NCBI GenBank assembly: GCA_033980235.1
Contig: CM067064.1
Coordinates: forward strand, 980,501 to 1,044,500
DNA from: Diadema setosum
Taxonomy: Eukaryota > Echinodermata > Echinoidea > Diadematoida > Diadematidae
Direction of reading: 5' to 3'
Length of the DNA stretch: 64,000 nucleotides
Part shown: positions 43,079 to 55,752 of the stretch, in pieces
Numbering within the stretch: the stretch's first letter is position 1
How the letters are laid out: each line of letters opens with the position of its first letter
Notes under the pieces: model-generated
Databases searched by the model: none
What the model saw: the letters and a program-made list of their open reading frames with translations, nothing else
What the model was told of the DNA's origin: nothing
Program-made: the position numbers and the translations under genes

Positions 43079-43992
43079 TATTAGAACCAACACTTGCTGC
43101 TTTATAGCATTCTGTAATAAAAATTCTGTACTACTAATGCAGGAATTTCAGAAGATAAATTTTAGGTTAACCTTGTTCACTGCTGGATGTACATGTACAC
43201 ATGCAGTGAAAGCCTGGCTAGACTCCTCAATGTGGCATGTGATCAGTGGCCTTGATGCTAGTATTATACAATCACAGTTTATTAGGCTACTCTCCTTTGT
43301 TTCAGTCCAGCATAGTATGTGTGTAACACTATATTTGATTGTTTTCACCATGATATAGCTCAATTAAGTGTTAACATTTGCTTACGTTGGTGGAAACTTG
43401 TGTTTATAGTCTGTAACTCGCGTTACATACCGGTAACTCGCGTTACATGGTAACTCGCGTTACACTTTTCATTGACATTTTTTAATGTGATGACAGCGTT
43501 TATTCAAGTCAACATCCTGTGTACAGTATCAGGGTGTGATGAATTTAGAAAATTATGATTCCCAACAAATTACCTCCACTGCTTCCTTCAGAATGAAAAA
43601 TATTTCTTGTTTCGGTAACTCGCGTTACATGGCTCAAGGGCTGAACTTTCAGGTGGTGATAAAAAATTTTTGAAGGTGGCATAGAAATTCTCTCATGGGA
43701 GACTGAAGTAGAACCAATTTGCTTCTTTAAAATGAATTAACTGAAGTGCTAGCAGAATCTTTCTTTTAAAAAAATGTATATCAAGTTAAGCATGCATTTT
43801 AGCAATTTGGACGACTGAAAAATTGTCTTGAACATTTGTACCTGTTTCTCAGGAAATATTTGACCGATTGATATAATTCTTTGAGTTTCTTCAACTTCAA
43901 TATATGGATAATACATAATGAGTAATTATTTTGCAATATAATAAACTTGAAATTTTAGTGTCATGTCCACATTCCCATGGAATTGCCCTTTG

Positions 43993-44818
43993 TGTCTCGG
44001 CGTTTGAGCTTTGGGATCATAAGTACAGCATTGTGACAACTAATTTAGCTTCACTGTACCTAAAAAAAATTATATAGCAACACATATATGTGCTCTCAGA
44101 TACTTCTTGAATGCACCTTAATTGCAAGGTAGTATACCTGACTATCCAAACTAATTTACTGAGATATAATATAATCATGCAAACTGTTATGGGTTCATAA
44201 AGGATTGAAATATACTAATGCTAGTGTTACAGCTATTTCCCTCACTAACTTTATATGTTCGTCAGGTAATGTGCTTATTAATACAAAGAGATATCATAAA
44301 TATCAACTAAAGGCACTGTTCATAGCATATTATGTAGGTGTCAGTCTCAAATACTAATTATCTGACTACATTGAGATCAAGTAAATATAATTACTTTCTT
44401 GCATGCCACAAAGGATGAATAGCCTTTATACACGTATTGTGACAAACTCGCCGTTTCGTGATTGTAACAGTATTTGACTGTCTGTACAAATGCCCCTACG
44501 AGCCGTTTGAGGATGGCCGAGTAGGCAGGGTTCGTTTTGTGGCAGTTTACAACGATCGCTTTGTCTATTAAAACTACTAGTCTGTGTCTGTGAACTACCA
44601 TTTTGTATGTTGCATCAGAAGCAGCTCACCAACACAAGTGGCAAACATACCAAGTTCAACATCACTTACAAACTGTAAATTATGTCACTTGCAAGCATCA
44701 CTTGTAAACAGTGTTAAATTGGTACACCTAATTTTGTTACCAACTTTTGTTTACCAACTTTTGCTACCAACTCAGTCACGCTAATGTTGTACACCTTTCT
44801 CAACCATGTGGTGGCACA
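43993..44818. other. no recognisable feature
   Basis: AT-rich. The minus frame at 44377-44601 is open but I recognise no motif in it. Confidence 0.3.
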
Positions 44819-45060
44819 AGTGTTGATGGGCACAGGGTAAAGTGCAAGATCCCACCGTTACCAACTTCTCCCACTTCCTCTGGTGACGACTGGAACTAGG
44901 ATCATGGGCACGGGGTATATGTGACGTATCACATTGCCACTACTCCCATATCCCCAGGCGACAACTGGAGTTCAGATCATGGGCACGGGTATATGCGACA
45001 AGTCACATAACTTGCATTGGGCACAGGGCATATGTGACAAGTCACATTACAGGTGTACCA
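44819..45060. repeat. irregular tandem repeat with GGGCACGGG
   Basis: GGGCAC(A/G)GGG, ATATGTGAC and (AA)GTCACAT recur at about 44828, 44908, 44982 and 45020, with GGTGACGACTGG and GGCGACAACTGG between. Confidence 0.6.
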
Positions 45061-47706
45061 ACAAATCCTGAATCCAATGACTTGTTAGTTGTCTCCTCAG
45101 GAACATGTGCCACCACTCTGCAAACCATTGATTACAGCAGCACACAAGAAGACACAGTGCAGTCATCAGTTCAGGAACACATGTAAACTTTATTACACAT
45201 GGAAGTGAACATGTATGTACAACATTTATGATTTTGTCATACACAGGCTGCTTACTGCAGACGAAGTCAAACCGGGCCACTTTATACGCCCCTCCTCCTA
45301 TCACGGATTGAGGAGGCAATCCCCCACGGCCCTGAGCGGCACAGGGAATTCCCGCAGAAGTCGCTCAAATAATTTGCGATGTTGGCGTGGTTACTAAATT
45401 CGTATAACGACTATGCATTTTAGCAGTATCACTAACACATGGTTACTAAAAGCGGTGTGTATCATTGGTCTAAACCAGAGTGAGTATTGAAATTATTCCA
45501 ACTTATCCACAACCAACAAATACCACATATTTAATATTAAATGTTTAAAACTTGTAATAATTATGCACTACCACATTACAAAATTTTTCCAACGTCATGA
45601 TAGTGCGCCCTTTCTATGCTGCAGGCACAAGTGATTACAACAAATCATAATCAATATCATAATTTTAACCGAATCGGTTCTACCTAATTTTGTTACAATA
45701 TATTAACACATATGATATTACATGTACAGTATGTGTTACTAATTCAAGCAGGAAAATTACTGAGTATATGTTGGATATCACCTGTTTATCTCAGTGTTAT
45801 TCCACTCTATAAATGATACCAAATCACTGACATATACACTAACACTGAAATATAGAATGTTTGATCACTACAATATACACAGCAACAACAGTCACCTGAT
45901 CTCCTCACACTACTCATATGCACGCACTACTCATACACAAAGACAAGCACTCCTGGGAGCATTTAAAAGGATTTTGCATGCACCTAAATCAAAACTCCTT
46001 TGTCTACAATAACCATATCTTACATACTCATCATCATCTAACTTTCTTACAATACAAGAATCACATATACATGTAGAGTACACAGTGACTACAGTAGTAC
46101 ATAAATGTATAAGGTCAATAGCACAATCAGGGTATGCAATTGTGTAACAGGGCAAAAATGAAAAAAACTTGGTGAAAATGCTTTTTTTGTTGTTTGTTGT
46201 AGCTGAGTGTTCAAATTTTCATTTCATGTAAAAAAAGAGTCAAAATTTTGCATTAAACTGCGCATAAATTAGCATTTAAATTAGGGGTGTCGAATTACAT
46301 TGAAATGACTAATATATTGGAAAAATTCATTTAAAAAAAGGAGAAAGTTTTTTTTCATCTGATATTGCTGTTAGATATTCCTGATAAATATCCCTTTCAT
46401 TCACCACCAGCACATAGCCATATCACAAAATATGAATGAATTTCATATTTTCACTTCTCGAAATGGATGATCAATTTTGTAGGCATTATTTTGAATTCAA
46501 ATAAAACCACTTTTACATATTTTTATCATATTTCACTTTTGCCAAAGAGTGAAGAGGCGAACTTTCAGGAATAGGTAACAGACATATAGTGGCCATTATT
46601 ACAAATTTTATGAAATTAGGGCTGGTACTTTGGAAGATATTATATTTTTCATCAAAAAATTATCTGTACAGTTTGACCTTGAATGTGCGCACAGTGTTTG
46701 GATCAATTCTCATATTTGTAAACACAGATAGAAGAATGAATGTGAGATTTATGATGACTTGAGTTGATATCCAAGCTGTGACACTCAAACAATGACATAT
46801 TAAGCCAAAATACTGTGTTTTTGCTTATGATATCTTTAGAAATTGAACAAGCATTGAAATATGAACACTTATCATATGACCTTCATGCAGTATAACATGG
46901 GCGTGTATCACACTTTTTTATGCTCAGCAATTTGTAAAAATATAAAAAAATAAGTTTCTATTGCTCAAATTTGCTCAAATTTTCACACAATAGATTTCTA
47001 CATATGTACAATTCATGGTTAAAAAAAGAAGAATTTTCAATAAGGGGAAAAGACTCTTTAAAGTAGTCAAATTAGGATATACCTCACTGAAAATACTGAA
47101 AAACGGCTGCACTTATTTTACTCAGCATTTGAAAATGGCTCAAGACTCAAAACTGGCTTAACATTTATTGGCAAACAGTGCACCATATTGTAGTGTGTCT
47201 TCAGTACTTTCAGGAAAAGCAGAAAAATAAGCTGTTTCTCCATGTATAGCTGTACAGCATGGGTTAAAAGGTCACAATGTCACAAAAATTAAGCCAGCAT
47301 TACACTCCTACCAGGATGGGACTTCAGACCTTATAACTTTCTCCAGCTGAAAGAACCACTGTTTTTTATTGCATGCAAGTAATGCCAGGAAAAAATCCAT
47401 TAATTTGATACCAAACACATCAAATCTTGATTTTACGTAAGTTGTAAAACGCTTTTTTTTTGACGCATTACGTGGGTTTGGGGGGACTATTTGGTAGTTA
47501 ATCTTTAATAATTAACAGTAAATGAGAAGAAATTAGCTACTGTCTTACCACATGTGATTACTGATGTCTTGGCATGCTGCATGTGAATTTTTAAGTCAGT
47601 TGGTGCATTCTTTTAGAAGTAACAATTTTTTAAAGTGAGAAAGTCATGATTGCATACCCTGATTGTGCTTATCACCATAAGGAAATATAGTTTCTTAATG
47701 CATTCA
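45061..47706. other. no recognisable feature
   Basis: AT-rich sequence read on both strands without a convincing gene or repeat end. Confidence 0.35.
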
Positions 47707-47875
47707 GGGGGGCATTTCATGAAGGAACTTGTTGGATAAAATGTCCGACAAGTCAATTTAATCCGACAAGTTCAGAGAAATCAGCCAATCAGAGTAAAGA
47801 ATTTCTCAAAACTTGTCGGATATAATTGACTTGTCAGATATTTTATCCGACAAGTTCCTTCATGAAATGCTCCCC
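47707..47875. mobile_element. fold-back MITE
   Basis: GCATTTCATGAAGGAACTTG at the left pairs with CAAGTTCCTTCATGAAATGC at the right. The arms extend about 48 bp and also contain TCCGACAAGT. Ends GGGG/CCCC. Confidence 0.82.
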
Positions 47876-48350
47876 AGGCCTTAAATTACTAGCATCACAA
47901 AATCTGCCTTCTTGTTCTGGACATGACCGCACTTCAAAGTATCCTAGGATGCAATGCACTTTCTCTACACTACTGTAACACGGGATATCTTTGTGACATG
48001 AAAATTTCACGAATTGGAGCCGACGGCCTTTCTAGTGGCATAAAATTTTCAAAATTTGCCACTGGCATCACAGTAGAGACAAGAACTTTTGCATGCAATT
48101 TAATCTCACAAATGTTGGTGCTCACAAAATTTGCCAAATTAAAATGCACGCGAACATTCCTCGTTATACAGTATTACACAGAGGGGCTCCTTCCAAACAC
48201 TGACCATTTCTTTTAACTTGGGCTGAAACAAAGGGTGTTTATGGAATGTTTATACATACATGTATTAACTCCTCAAGGAGAGGGGTCTTATCTGGACATC
48301 GGGGTTCTTGTGTAGACTTGTCAATTTCAGCCCCGTTTCACTCATACAAA

Positions 48351-48538
48351 CAGTGCATTCCTGTTATAACGAGCATGGTTACAACTAAATTCCGGTTACA
48401 AAACAGTAAAAATTCAGGCCGCAACATTACCTGCTCTATGTATTTTCCTCTTTTATTTCTTCGGTTATATAACGACATTTCGATATAATGAAAGAAAACT
48501 GCAAGTCCTGAAGACTTCGTTATAATGAGAGTCCACTG
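48351..48538. mobile_element. 188 bp MITE of the CAGTG...GTTATAACG type
   Basis: Begins CAGTGCATTCCTGTTATAAC and ends CGTTATAATGAGAGTCCACTG-like. It is a smaller relative of 4957-14408 and 19633-20639. The flanking TA is present only on the right. Confidence 0.65.
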
Positions 48539-48539
48539 T

Positions 48540-48567
48540 AGCAGGGGCCGTGGAACGTTTCCCCAGT

Positions 48568-48599
<32 letters not shown>

Positions 48600-49795
48600 G
48601 GGGGGTGTCATGGTCAGCATTCAGATAAACTTCTCGTATTAATTCTTACAATGAATTTTATGGATGCTGTCTGTTAAGCAATCAAACAGAAAAGGCATGC
48701 ACACGAGGGTGTACATAAGGGATATTTCTCCTCCCATACACAAAGGTGATTTTACATTTTCAGACCTGAAAATCAGCGATCTGGTGCAAACTTTTGGTGC
48801 AATACATTGTACTTGGAATTTTTTCCAGCTCCCCCCCCCCCCCCCAAAAAAAAAATAATAATAATGGAAATAATTAGGGCTTTTTCTTTCAGGGAAGTGT
48901 TTATAGCAAAAATCATGGCATTTAGCTCTTATTCTGGGCGTGCATCATCTGTGTGTATGTGCAAAGTCTAATAAGCTGGAGGGGGAGGTGTGGGAGGGGG
49001 ATGCCCCCTCCCGCTTGACAGATCTTTTGCGTTTTTAAAATAAAAATAAGGCAAACTGAAACAAAAATTTTTGTGGGAAATTCGGAAATTGTCCTTCTCC
49101 AAAGTGTACTAAGTGTATAGAGGGGACCAATCAATGTGAGGGTGGCAAGATACCTCTCCCATATTCTTGGGAGCTATTTTTTTTTTTCTTTTTTACAACT
49201 AAAATTCAACTTGGGCACTTTTCTGTTGGAATATCTGGTAATTTGTCAATTAGAGAAGTGCAAGTCTGTGAAAGGAGACATAGCAGGAGGATGTGGGAGG
49301 GGATAAGCCAGGGCTATTCCCCCTCCTACATGAGGGAGATTCTATATTTTCTGATTGCAGTTAAACGTTTTGGTTCACACATTTTGTGGCATATATTTGG
49401 AAAACTCAAAGTGTAGCCATAGTCTACTTCTATGCATAGGGTGGGGGGGGGGGGGGGGCAAACAGGGAGAAAGCATGGCAGAGTGCTATTCCAACCCTTC
49501 CTGTACGAGGGAGCTTTTGCCTTTTTAAAGTTGAAATCGAGATATCTTGCATACGCATGTTTGATGGAATATTAGGGAAATCTAAAAAAAAAAAAAAATG
49601 ATCAGGGGAACGGAGAGAGGAAAGGGTGGATTAAAAGGGGATATTCCCCTTGTACATGAGGGAACTATTGATTTTTTCGGGATGTAAGTGATAAGTCTTG
49701 TGCACTCAGAATTATTCAGAATCTTAAGGGGGCGACTGCTCCCATTGGCTTAGACGGGAACTTTATGTATGGGCGGAATCTTTGGAAATTCAAAT
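48540..49795. repeat. poly-G/poly-C-bearing repeats
   Basis: Tracts of ten or more G or C at about 48581, 48832 and 49442, with repeated phrases of the type GAGGGGGTATTCCCC. Not coding. Confidence 0.5.
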
Positions 49796-51010
49796 TTAAG
49801 TGGGTGTTGCGATTTTTTCCCCCGATTTTCTCCCCCCCCCCCTTTTTTTTCCATAAACCGAAAGTGCATGGGGAGGGGGCTCTACAGCCCCCCAGCTCCC
49901 AAAAGAGCCCCCAAAGACATTGAGGTTGTATCTCACTACACATTGTGCAGCACTATAATGGGGACACTTCCAACTGCTAGAACGGGGCATATTCAGTACA
50001 TCAAGATCCTGGACACGATTGTATGCAACAATACAAGCATCTCCTGAATGGTTTTTTTCACTAGATTCATTGTTAGTGATGAGCATGTCATCAGCTGTTA
50101 CAGATGCGCCATTTGGTTCGAAGATGGTGCCCGTGAAATGACCACCTACAGGTAGGTCCCCATGATGATGTACAATCCCATGGAGCCTGAAGGATACGTC
50201 ATTTATAGTGAGTATTTGGGGCACATCGACTTCATGTTTTAGTTTTATGATTTTCCCTGTGCCCTCCGCCTTCATAATTCTCTTAATATTAATTATGAGC
50301 AGGCTGGGAAGAGATTTCAAAAATCTTGATATCAGGATGGAATGTCCCTCCTTCGCTATCCCAGAAATACATGTACTTGTTCTAATCCTCTGGGAAGTAA
50401 AATCTGACAGAAGCTGTAGCAGGCTTATTTTGTGAGATGATTTTTTGCCTCTACGCAAGAGTAAACACAAGGCAGGTAACCGCAGAGTCTTTTTTTTCAC
50501 TCCACAATTGACACACTCTTTTTTCTGTTTGATTTTAATTTTTGTATTGATATGATGGGCATTTAAGTATGTTTCTGACAATTTTATCATATAGTCTTTT
50601 GCACCTGCCTCTTCGTTTGGTTTTAAGGAAAGTATTTTTTGGGCAGCACGAAGAGATGGTTTTATCTGTCTATGTCCAAGCGTGGTTACTCGTCTATTTA
50701 ATCTAATACATTTAAATAATAAATGCACCTTCTCTGCAAATTGGCAATCATCTTTACTGTTCTCTGGGGAATATTCAAATGGACCATTTGTACTAACTAC
50801 TGCCTGCATTTCTGGTAAGGTAACAATTAACTGGTTTACAGCATTAAACCAGCAGTTATTACTGAAGTTTCTCATTGGAAGAACTCTTCCCAGTGTACCA
50901 CCTTTGACAGTTTTGCCTGCTGAAGATCTTTTGCGAAAGGTTCGAGTTTCCTTGGACATTTTCTTCACTGACTCTGCTGAATCGTAACTCTCAGCAAATC
51001 TTTGTTCCAT
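49796..51010 (-). CDS. ubiquitin-specific protease-like (peptidase C19) protein, intronless
   Basis: 404 codons in one frame. The Cys box is NFSNNCWFNAVNQLI (C53 catalytic). SLPSLLIINIKRI (about 234-245) is the LPxxLxxxLKRF-type block. The His box is FRLHGIVHHHGDLPVGGHF (H291 catalytic), followed by ADD (307-308), the usual position of the third catalytic residue, and ACIVAYNR at the end of the fold. One zinc-type pair (CVNC 166-169) is seen, but its partner pair is not clear. The last 60 residues look like read-through into flanking repeat. It would remove ubiquitin or a ubiquitin-like protein. An intronless USP among transposons may be a retrocopy or transposon cargo. The frame is open upstream to a poly-A/T stretch, so the true start is uncertain. 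Confidence 0.75.
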   Translation of the reverse strand: MEQRFAESYDSAESVKKMSKETRTFRKRSSAGKTVKGGTLGRVLPMRNFSNNCWFNAVNQLIVTLPEMQAVVSTNGPFEYSPENSKDDCQFAEKVHLLFKCIRLNRRVTTLGHRQIKPSLRAAQKILSLKPNEEAGAKDYMIKLSETYLNAHHINTKIKIKQKKECVNCGVKKKTLRLPALCLLLRRGKKSSHKISLLQLLSDFTSQRIRTSTCISGIAKEGHSILISRFLKSLPSLLIINIKRIMKAEGTGKIIKLKHEVDVPQILTINDVSFRLHGIVHHHGDLPVGGHFTGTIFEPNGASVTADDMLITNNESSEKNHSGDACIVAYNRVQDLDVLNMPRSSSWKCPHYSAAQCVVRYNLNVFGGSFGSWGAVEPPPHALSVYGKKRGGGRKSGEKIATPT

Positions 51011-51093
51011 TCCATGGACATCCCCACATGCTGGTGCTTGGGCCGTTAACGATACTTTTTCCCCTTTTTTTTCCTTTTGTTTTTTTTTTCTTT

Positions 51094-51550
51094 TTAGACG
51101 GCTTTATGCAGTGTGCACCTTTTATATACTTGGTCTTTGTGTCCCTTGCTCTCCTCTTGTGAGGATGTTTTTTTTTTCCCCCCTAACTCTACATTATATA
51201 TATTTGGCTTTTTCATCCTTTTCACAAAGAAGTAAGAGCTATTCCTACAAGAACAATGTCCCTTACACCTACATGTAAACCAAAGTGACACACTGATGTA
51301 GCTGAGTGCTATTAAACACACTTTATTTACATTAATGATGCCAGAAATATCTTCCCACCAATATGTGGCAAGATTCCATTCATATCGCTTTTCTACATCA
51401 TCCAAATAGGTCCTAGTGTAAACAGGCAGCTGTTTTGGCATTACAGTTCGTGGAGAGTCACTGCTTCGGCTTCCATGTGGGGAGTCACTGCTTCGGCTTC
51501 CATGTGGGGGTGTCACAGCCTGCCTGGTATCGATGCTTGCATCAGGTTTC
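51094..51550 (-). CDS. candidate exon or ORF upstream of the USP-like gene
   Basis: Starts after a TTTTCAATTCACATAG acceptor-like sequence and reads KPDASIDTRQAVTPP..., two or three copies of SDSPHGSRS, then PVYTRTYLDDVEKRYEWNLA and a Cys cluster (CRCKGHCSC). It ends 84 bases before the first Met of the USP-like frame, on the same strand. I do not recognise the family. It may be the 5' part of the same gene or an unrelated frame. Confidence 0.35.
51456..51510. repeat. 27 bp tandem repeat, two copies
   Basis: GAGTCACTGCTTCGGCTTCC and ATGTGGG, repeated with one partial third copy. 27 is a multiple of three, so it encodes repeated SDSPHGSRS on the minus strand. Confidence 0.85.
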
Positions 51551-51879
51551 TATGTGAATTGAAAACATGAAATACAGAGTGCAGAGAGCTTTGGGAATGT
51601 TTCTGATGGCATACAATGGCTTAAATATTAAACATATTCATTTTGTTATGAATCCCTATGAGATGTTACAGTTCATGTATAAAATGAATTGCATGTGAAA
51701 TGTTCAAAGAGCATATTAGTATATATACCGGTACTACTGTACACTTTCTATATGGAACTTGTCAAGTTTTCTTACAGGCATTATTGTTATGGATCATTGA
51801 ATGTCCATCTTTGTTGCCTACTTCAACTCTTTTCCCACTTAACCCTAACTAGGCCGGGCTATTTAGGTAGATCGTAGAG

Positions 51880-52690
51880 CCGGGGGGGTGGGGGGGGGGG
51901 GGGGCCGGGCATCGCAAATTTGGTCAAAAGATGCGGGAGACTTGAAAGAAAAGAGTCATGAAACATCGCAGCGATACCTTTTCACGTTATTCGCGTTAGC
52001 GATACATCGCGCGGAACGTTCAGGGGGGCCTCAAATTACAAGCCAAATGCTCAAGAGACTGATGGAGTTACCTGAATCCACAGTATTTCTGTATGATTTT
52101 CATTCAAAATGTGCTGTTGCCATGGCAATGCACTGTTCAACAATGATGAAAGGAAGAATTTTGCACTTCTACGTAATATAGCAGTTACATGTGCCAAATT
52201 TTAGGCCAAATGCTCACAGACTGTTGGAGTTAGCTGAATCCACAATAATTTTGTATGATTTTCTTTCAAAATAAGCTGTCACCATGGCAACGCATTGTTC
52301 AACAACGACAGAAGATGAAGTTTGCCTTTCTACGTATTAAAGCAGTCACATATCTGTAGTGCCAAATTATAGACCGGGGGCCCAGAAGACTTATTCAGCT
52401 GAAAAGGGTCACACTTTTTGATAAAAACTTATCATTGGGCCCTAAAGTTCATTGACCCCTGCCTGTGAGCTTTGACCTTGAGGTGACCTTCATATATGGT
52501 GAAATGTGGAACTTTGTACATGTATGATCCCTCTTCCCTCGAAGTTTGATTGCAATTGAAGCCCAGAGTAAAGAGTTATTGAAGTTTTTGTAGCGTTACG
52601 GACAGACGACGGACGGACGGACGACGGACGGACAGACGCAGCAGGCGATCCCACTTAGTCTCCCCTCACCTCCGGTTGGCTCGACAAAAA
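51880..52690. repeat. dispersed repeat with G tracts and a GACGGACGG tract
   Basis: G-rich tract near 51883-51904. Two diverged copies of a phrase (GAATCCACAGTATTTCTGTA / GAATCCACAATAATTTTGTA, TGCCATGGCAATGCA / ACCATGGCAACGCA). It ends in (GACG)n at about 52600-52640. Confidence 0.55.
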
Positions 52691-52924
52691 CTGAGGGAGT
52701 TCGGTCAATCCACATATTTTTGCAGGATTTGCATAAAAACTGCTGTTGCCATGGCAAACAGATTTCTTAACATTCATGAAAAAAGTGTCTTGAACTACAC
52801 ATTTCATTGATTGCATATGCCAAACTTCAACTGAATTGCTTTAAAACTGAAAAAGTAGTTCAATCCACAACCTTTCATCAATAAAATAAAAAAATTGCCA
52901 TTGCCATGGCATCGCATCATGAAA

Positions 52925-55340
52925 TACTGGCAAACACCTGAGCTCACCTGAGTATCGCAAGTTCACCTTCCATGTACTCTTGCAGACTCTTACCTCAAAA
53001 CATTGCAAAATTTGGGGGGAGGGGGGGTGGGTTGGGGCAGCTTTGAGAGCTGGGGTCATGGTGCCCATTTGTAGAATCTATTCCATCTCGCTGTCAAAAA
53101 TACCTGATAAGTATACCCTGTACATAGAAAGTTTGACTATCAATGCAGTTTGAACAAAAAGGCATAATGCTCTATCACTTCTGATTCTAGATAATAACAT
53201 TTTTTAATATTCCATAATTAAGGAAGTTTGGGCCCTCTGGGGACTCCAAGGGGAGCATGGTGCCCATTTGAGCAAACTGAGATCCTATCCCCATAGGAAT
53301 GCTACCTACCAATTTGGTGAAAATCATTGCTTTCAAGAAGAAGATGAAAATGTACAATTAAAGCCCGCATTTGGATTCCCCCTCCCCCCCCCCCCCCCCC
53401 CCCCCACCAAAGACATTTATGTACTAACTCATGGTATCAACTTCGCTTTATCACTTCTGGTTCTAGAGAAGATTTGTAAATGTTCCTAATTTGAGGGGAG
53501 CATGGTGCCCAGTTGAAAAATATTGAGATCCTAAACCCCTAGACATGCTACCTGCCATGTTTGGTGACAATATATCAAGGGGTTTCCAAAAGAAGATGAA
53601 AATGTACAGTTTAAGTCCCAATTTGGACCCCCCCCCCCCCCAACAAAGAAGGGGGGCGGGGTTGGGGATCCCTGATTCTGTCATGAACAACCTTGAAACA
53701 ACAGTCATCAATGTACTAACTCATAGTATCAACTTCGCTTTATCACTTCTGGTTCTCGAGAAGATTTGTAAATATTCCTAATTTGAGGGATTTGGGCCCC
53801 CTGGGGGCCCACAAGGGGAGCATGGTGCCCAGTTGAAAAATATTGAGACCCTAAACCCCTAGACATGCTACCTGCCAAGTTTGGTGACAATATATCAAGG
53901 GGTTTCTAAAAGAAGATGAACATGTACAGTTTAAGTCCCAATTTGGACCCCCCCCCCCCCCTCACAACAGGGGGGGGGGGGATGGGCACCTCTGTTTCTG
54001 TCATAAACAACTTTGAAACAACAGTCATCAATGTACTTACAGCATTATAGCTCAATCACTTCTGGTTTTCAGGGAAGATTTTTAAAGATTCCTTAATTTT
54101 TTCTGTCTTTTTTTTTTTGGGGGGGGGGGGGGGGGAGGGGGTCTTTGGGCCCCCAGGTGAGGCATGGTGCCCATTTGAAAGAATTGAGATCCTATTCCCC
54201 TATGTATGCTCCCTGCTAAGTTTGGTAAAAAATTCATTACAGGGTTTTCAAGAAGAAGATGAAAATGTAAAATTAAGTCCTCTATTTCGACCATTCCCAT
54301 CCCACCCCCCCCCCCCCAAACTGGGTGCCAAGGGGGGCATCCCTGATTCCACCATGAACAAACTACAGTCATCAATGTACTAACTCACAGTATCAACTTA
54401 GCTCTCACTTCTGGTTCTCGAGAAGAAGATGGGCCCCCCAGGTGGGGTATGGTGTCCATTTGAACAAACTGAGATCCCATCCCCCTAGGCATGCTACCTG
54501 CCAAGTTTGGTGAAGATTGTTCATGGGTTTTTCAAGAAGATGAAAATGTAAAAAGTTTATGCACGACAGACGACGGATGAAAAGCGATTGCAATAGCTCA
54601 CTGAGCCTAATTTGCATATCTATCTATGATAGCGGTCACACATGCCAAATTTTAGGTCAATAGCTCAGAAAATGAGAGAGTACTTTGAGCCACAACATTT
54701 TGCATGATTTTTCTAACACTTTGCCATTACCATGGTAATGCACAGCTCCATATGGCTGAAAAAAGGTGTCTTGCACGTGTACACATTGTACCTATGATAG
54801 TGCATATGTTGGTGAAGGTGATTCTGGGCTTGTCAGGTATCACAGACACACAGACACAGACACACACCAACATAATCATTGTTGACAATCACCTTGGTTG
54901 ATTTCCAGACAGAGAGAAGGTTGTACTGGCATTCTTGTACAGGATCACGAGACCAGAAGACTGCATCACGGAAAATCACCACCAGAATATACCACCAGTG
55001 AAAATACTGCAATAAATCATACAAAGCAATCCAATGTGTCAAAACTTCAACACTGGAGAACAATTTCCAGCACACTGATGTGATCAGTTACAGAAGTATT
55101 TCAAAGAATGTCGACAGCAACATAAATATCTAACTAGTTTAAAGTGCAATATCTGATGCCTGCTGAGACCGCTTTACTTTAAATTCTGTAAATTGCGCAG
55201 ATACAGTCAGTGGAAGTGCAACTGTCTCTCTATTACCTTATGCCAACATCAGTGAAGTGATTAGAACATGAAGGTAACAAGAGACCCGGGGGTCTCGCGC
55301 TAACCTGAGTATCGCAAGTTCATCTTCCATGCATTCTGGC
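52925..55340 (+). repeat. degenerate tandem family with poly-C, first block
   Basis: Units of about 260-310 bp, each with GCTACCTGCCAAGTTTGGTG (at about 53287, 53550, 53866, 54207, 54491, variably diverged), AAGATGAAAATGTA, a C run and a G run, then CAACTTCGCTTTATCACTTC. The block ends near 54610 with GCAATAGCTCACTGAGC. Fragments with the GTATCGCAAGTTCA end lie at 52925-52985 and 55281-55340. Confidence 0.75.
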
Positions 55341-55752
55341 AGACTCTTACCTGAGAACATTGGAAACTTGTGGTGGGGTTGCTTTGAGAGCTGGGGGCAT
55401 GGTGTCCACTTGTATATTGAATCACACTGGTAAAAATACACTGTACTTTATAATGTTGGAACTTGCAGTTTAAAACAAGAAACAAAAAAAACAAACAAAC
55501 AAAACAAAACTTGAAGCCCTATCACTTTTGACTCTAGAGAACAATATTATCGATTATTATCCATACAGAGGATTTTTTTTGTTGACGCACCTCATAACCT
55601 CCGACCCACTTAGAAAGGGTTGTTGAACTCGACCAATATATTTTGCCGAGGCGCCCAATATTAAAATATTGGAGGGCAAGAGGGGGATTCCCAAAGTTTT
55701 TATAAACTACACCGTGATTGGTTGAGATATACGAGATGACCCAAAATATGAA

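Larger units (their letters stand above)
41384..43988. mobile_element. DNA transposon with GGGCAATTCCA ends and seven GTAACTCGCGTTAC motifs
   Basis: Inverted ends GGGCAATTCCA / TGGAATTGCCC are flanked by TTTG (41380-41383 and 43989-43992), a 4 bp duplication. GTAACTCGCGTTAC occurs exactly seven times in the same orientation (41397, 41576, 41764, 43413, 43433, 43450, 43615). The end sequence and duplication length match those of the 18227-19001 element. No transposase was recognised. Two SINE copies lie inside. Confidence 0.85.

Noticed and set aside
44377..44601. 74-codon minus frame
   Set aside because: No recognised motif and no splice context. It may be chance.
44819..45400. Possible solo LTR
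   Set aside because: Tandem phrases and direct repeats are present, but no TG...CA boundaries with a matching duplication could be set.
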